From Cryomorphaceae bacterium MED-G11 (lineage in GTDB: Bacteria > Bacteroidota > Bacteroidia > Flavobacteriales > Flavobacteriaceae): 44,598 nucleotides of DNA. Shown here piece by piece: positions 41,952-44,598 of the stretch. The notes under the pieces are model-generated. The model was not told the origin of the DNA. It saw nothing but the letters and a program-made list of their open reading frames with translations, and did no database searches. Position 1 is the first letter of the stretch. Each line of letters starts with the position of its first letter. The translations under genes and the position numbers were made by a program. The stretch lies in the NCBI GenBank assembly GCA_002457075.1, contig NTKQ01000005.1, forward strand, positions 1 to 44,598, in the 5' to 3' direction.

Positions 41952-42791
41952 GTGAAGCGTAACTTAGACATTCTAGTTATTTCCGACTTACACCTTGGAA
42001 CATATGGGTCTGAAGCTGACGAGGTTTTAGCATACTTAAAAACCATTGATGCTAAGAAAATTGTTATCAACGGAGATTTTATTGATATCATGTTGTTTAA
42101 CAAAAAATTTTGGCCAAACTCTCATATGAAAGTTGTTAGATATTTTCTTGATCTTATTTCACAAGGAAAAGAAATATATTATGTTGTAGGAAATCATGAT
42201 GAATCATTAAGGAAATTTTTAAACTTCAAGATTCAAAACTTTCAAATAGTAAATCAAGTTGTTCTAGATACTGAAGGAGGAAAGGTATGGCTCTTTCATG
42301 GTGATGTTTTTGATTTTTCAATTCAAACTCAGTGGATAACTAAATTAGCTGGATACACATATGACTATATGATTATAGCTAATAGTTGGATCAATAAAAA
42401 AATTATGAAACCCCTAGGTGGAAAAAGATTGAACTTCTCAAAAACTATTAAAAGCTATGTTAAAACTGCAGTTCAATACTTAAGTAGTTTTGAAGAGCTT
42501 GCCGCTGAAACAGCTAAAAAAAATGGATATAAATATGTTGCATGTGGACATATTCATAACCCAAAGATCAAAACATTTAATATTGATGGTGAAGATATTA
42601 CATATATGAATTCTGGGGATTGGCTTGAAAGTTTATCTTCATTAGAGTATGTAAATAATAAATGGTCAATATATGAACACATTCCATCAGAAGATGAATT
42701 TAAAAAAGAAGAAGGTGAACGAATTGAGATGACAAATAAAGAACTTTATGCAGATCTTTTAGCTGAATTTAAAATCCTACAGGATAAATGA
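41952..42791 (+). CDS. Calcineurin-like phosphoesterase, UDP-2,3-diacylglucosamine diphosphatase (LpxH)-like
   Basis: This 279-residue metallophosphoesterase has the complete metal set: VISDLHLG, INGDFIDI, VVGNHDES, LFHGDVFD and CGHIHNPK. The wide second domain and length match the LpxH-like proteins of Bacteroidota, which cleave UDP-diacylglucosamine to lipid X in lipid A synthesis. The start is GTG, immediately before K-R-N-L-D-I. It overlaps the next glycosyltransferase gene by four bases (ATGA). The lipid A assignment is by family resemblance; other phosphoesterase substrates remain possible. Confidence 0.85.
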   Translation: MKRNLDILVISDLHLGTYGSEADEVLAYLKTIDAKKIVINGDFIDIMLFNKKFWPNSHMKVVRYFLDLISQGKEIYYVVGNHDESLRKFLNFKIQNFQIVNQVVLDTEGGKVWLFHGDVFDFSIQTQWITKLAGYTYDYMIIANSWINKKIMKPLGGKRLNFSKTIKSYVKTAVQYLSSFEELAAETAKKNGYKYVACGHIHNPKIKTFNIDGEDITYMNSGDWLESLSSLEYVNNKWSIYEHIPSEDEFKKEEGERIEMTNKELYADLLAEFKILQDK

Positions 42792-43786
42792 AAATTCTCT
42801 ATGCCATTCAAACTACTGGAAATGGACATTTAGCCAGAGCTCAGAGTATAATACCAAAATTAAGGGAGAAAGGAGATTTAGATATTATTACTAGTGGCCC
42901 AAAAAATGACTTTTTACTTGAGGTAAAACCCGTAAAGCATTACCAAGGACTTACTTTTTTTTATACTGATACAGGAGCGGTTAATTGGCTTAAAACAATT
43001 TTTTTAAATAATTATCTAAGATTTATTAGTGAGGTCATATCATGCCCTGTTAAGAAATATGATTTAATAATCAATGATTTTGAACCTGTTTCAGCTTGGG
43101 CTTCAAAATTTAAAAAGGTTAAATGTTTTGAGTTAACTAATCAGTACTCAATGACATTAAAAAACATACCTAAACCTAAAAATTATTCTAAGCTAGTTCT
43201 ACATGCTATAAGCTATATAATACCTTCTAATCTTGGTTATGGATATCACTATAAGAAGTATACAGAAAGAATATTCTTTCCCATTATTAGAGATAAAATA
43301 AGAAAATTAGAAATCACTGAAAGCCAAGAGATAATAATTTATTTACCTACTTATTCTCCATTAAAACTTATTGAATTAATTAAAAAAATTCCTCAAAAAA
43401 AGAATTGGACAATTTTTTCACCTGATGCCAAATTAAGACAAAATATTTCAGGTGTAAATATTGAGCCTTTATCTGAAGATTTATTTTTGAAAAAGTTTGC
43501 CTCATGCTATGGAATTGTATGTGCAGGAGGATTTGCTACTACCTCAGAAGCAATCTTTCTTGGAAAACCAATGATAGTAGTGCCAGTTGAAGCTCAGATA
43601 GAGCAACAATTTAATGCTGCTGCATTAAAAAAAGAGGGTGTTACTGTAATTGATAGATTTTCAAATGAAAATTTAGATACTATTTCTAACTGGATAGATT
43701 CACCTTCAATTTTAAAAATAGAATATAAGGATGAATCAAAAGAAATAGTTGATATATTGATTAACGATTACTCAAATTTAAAATAG
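42788..43786 (+). CDS. GT-B glycosyltransferase, MJ1255/VC2487 family
   Basis: This 332-residue cytosolic protein resembles MurG/UGT-type GT-B enzymes. The N-terminal strand-loop ILYAIQTTGNGHLARAQSII forms the acceptor side. The C-terminal donor-binding segment is GIVCAGGFATTSEAIFLGKP, with MIVVPVEAQIEQQFNAA. The G-H-L-A-R motif is diagnostic for the MJ1255 family. Function and sugar are unknown. It is translationally coupled to the LpxH-like gene, which suggests an envelope glycoconjugate role. Confidence 0.85.
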   Translation: MKILYAIQTTGNGHLARAQSIIPKLREKGDLDIITSGPKNDFLLEVKPVKHYQGLTFFYTDTGAVNWLKTIFLNNYLRFISEVISCPVKKYDLIINDFEPVSAWASKFKKVKCFELTNQYSMTLKNIPKPKNYSKLVLHAISYIIPSNLGYGYHYKKYTERIFFPIIRDKIRKLEITESQEIIIYLPTYSPLKLIELIKKIPQKKNWTIFSPDAKLRQNISGVNIEPLSEDLFLKKFASCYGIVCAGGFATTSEAIFLGKPMIVVPVEAQIEQQFNAAALKKEGVTVIDRFSNENLDTISNWIDSPSILKIEYKDESKEIVDILINDYSNLK

Positions 43787-43794
43787 ACTTACTT

Positions 43795-44352
43795 ATGGAA
43801 AATGAAATTGAAAAACTTAAATTCCCAATTGGAAAATATAAAGCTATTCTTGAATTTAATTTTTCAAGAACAGTAGAGGATATTAAAACTCTAGAATCCT
43901 TTGCAGGTAAATTAAGAGAGTCTGTAAAAGGACTTGATAAAACAGATTTTAAAAAATCATATAGAGATGGTGGGATGAATATCGCTCAAATAATTCATCA
44001 TTATTGTGATACACACACTTATGCATTTCTTAGAACAAAACATACTCTTCTAGAAGATAACCCAAGTGTAAAAATGTATGAAGTATCTGATTTTATAACA
44101 ACTCCTGACTCAAATGTATTAGATGTAAAAGATAGTCTTAATGTAATAGAGGGTATGCATGCAAAATGGGTGAGTCTTTTAAAGACGATTTCTGAGAAAG
44201 ATTTCACTAGAACTTACTACCATTCATTTAGAGATAAAAATATTATTCTTCATGAGCATGTTGGAATGTATGCATGGCATACCAAACACCACCTAGTACA
44301 TATAGATATGGCTAAAGAAAATATTAAAGCAAAAGGAAAGAGATCTAAATAG
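43795..44352 (+). CDS. YfiT/DinB-superfamily putative metal-dependent hydrolase
   Basis: This 185-residue four-helix bundle protein is similar to Bacillus YfiT/BstA. It starts KLKFPIGKYKAI, then YRDGGMNIAQIIHHYCDTH (first metal His), and ends VGMYAWHTKHHLVHI (second metal-site His pair). The three-histidine metal site is complete. Relatives are bacillithiol or other thiol S-transferases, but Bacteroidota members are annotated only as putative metal-dependent hydrolases. It lies eight bases after the glycosyltransferase and 13 bases before the methyltransferase gene. Confidence 0.88.
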   Translation: MENEIEKLKFPIGKYKAILEFNFSRTVEDIKTLESFAGKLRESVKGLDKTDFKKSYRDGGMNIAQIIHHYCDTHTYAFLRTKHTLLEDNPSVKMYEVSDFITTPDSNVLDVKDSLNVIEGMHAKWVSLLKTISEKDFTRTYYHSFRDKNIILHEHVGMYAWHTKHHLVHIDMAKENIKAKGKRSK

Positions 44353-44365
44353 TAAAAGTCAATTT

Positions 44366-44598
44366 ATGTTATCAAATTATCAACGCAAATTAATCACTCA
44401 ACTAAGTATAAAAAAATATCGTATTCAGAATAGACTTTTTGTAGCTGAAGGTAAAAAGGTCGTTAATGAATTGATTAATTCTGACTGGCCATTTGAAATC
44501 TTATTTAGTTCAGAAGAAAATTTTCATCCAAAAGCAGAATTCTTAAACTTGGAGGAGATGGAAAGGATTACCCATTTTAAAAACCCTAGTCCCGTATT
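44366..44598 (+). CDS. SpoU/TrmH-family RNA 2'-O-methyltransferase, N-terminal fragment
   Basis: A frame starts at ATG 44366 and runs off the right edge after 77 codons. Its N terminus, LSNYQRKLITQLSIKKYR, followed by R-L-F-V-A-E-G-K-K-V-V-N-E-L, is the substrate-binding domain of SpoU/TrmH methyltransferases. These proteins typically open with a K-Y-R-x-x-x-x-x-F-x-x-E-G motif. The knotted SAM-binding domain lies beyond the window. The modified RNA position is not deducible. Confidence 0.85.
   Translation, partial: MLSNYQRKLITQLSIKKYRIQNRLFVAEGKKVVNELINSDWPFEILFSSEENFHPKAEFLNLEEMERITHFKNPSPV

Noticed and set aside
1..44598. CRISPR arrays, insertion sequences, prophage genes, rRNA, integrases or restriction systems.
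   Set aside because: No regularly spaced repeats, transposase or integrase motifs, or atypical gene blocks were seen; apparent islands resolve into core genes of uniform AT-rich composition.

Overview
The window is about 44.6 kb of very AT-rich (roughly 30% GC by eye), densely packed bacterial chromosome. Gene content and order point to the Bacteroidota, most likely a marine or otherwise streamlined member of the Flavobacteriales. The supporting evidence is: DUF4296, DUF4271 and DUF3098 proteins in their usual flavobacterial neighbourhoods; an ExbB - small membrane protein - ExbD - ExbD - beta-barrel cluster; the mevalonate pathway; and several matches to the Bacteroidota promoter -7 element TAnnTTTG with no Shine-Dalgarno leaders. 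No insertion sequence, phage gene, CRISPR array or rRNA operon is visible. No stretch above about 110 bases lacks a gene, and four of the five convergent gene pairs overlap at their stop codons.

Layout: 1-1.2 kb, mevalonate pathway (GHMP kinase, cut by the window edge, and mvaD). 1.25-3.8 kb, a VWA protein plus a MoxR/chelatase-like AAA+ ATPase. 3.8-6.3 kb, an iron-sulfur/redox operon (Mrp/ApbC, Nfu, ferredoxin-NADP reductase). 6.4-8.3 kb, an alkyltransferase-like DNA repair protein and a two-component pair. 8.4-12.1 kb, glycosyltransferase, dihydroorotase, DUF4296 lipoprotein and tyrS. 12.1-13.6 kb, DUF4271 and hemD. 13.5-17.4 kb, membrane zinc peptidase, SemiSWEET and leuS. 17.5-23.4 kb, a cell envelope and translation run: ftsX, DUF3098, truB, pyrH, frr, asnS, rpoN. 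23.4-29.2 kb, beta-barrel protein, two ExbD, a membrane protein, ExbB, a PqaA-like hydrolase, a 71-residue membrane protein and fabH. 29.3-30.5 kb, a phosphoribosyltransferase, a YhhQ transporter and tRNA-Ser(GGA). 30.5-36.2 kb, TatD, sucB, a Tat-exported sugar isomerase-like protein and sucA. 36.3-38.0 kb, umuC-umuD. 38.0-41.9 kb, beta-oxidation (fadA, fadB-type, SCP2). 41.9-44.6 kb, an LpxH-like phosphoesterase, a glycosyltransferase, a YfiT/DinB protein and the start of a TrmH/SpoU methyltransferase.

Almost everything is recognisable core metabolism, information processing and envelope function of an aerobic heterotroph (TCA 2-oxoglutarate dehydrogenase, fatty-acid oxidation, isoprenoids, pyrimidines, heme, TonB-type energisation). 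I do not see a convincing new multi-gene defence or mobile system. The least explained pieces are the VWA/AAA+ pair, the phosphoribosyltransferase next to the queuosine-precursor transporter, the fabH/71-aa/PqaA trio, and sequence-level oddities: an Mrp without CxxC, a dihydroorotase with Gln for the first metal-site His, an inverted umuC-umuD order, the absence of uppP from the ftsX-truB cluster, and a 14-bp direct repeat at the mvaD start.
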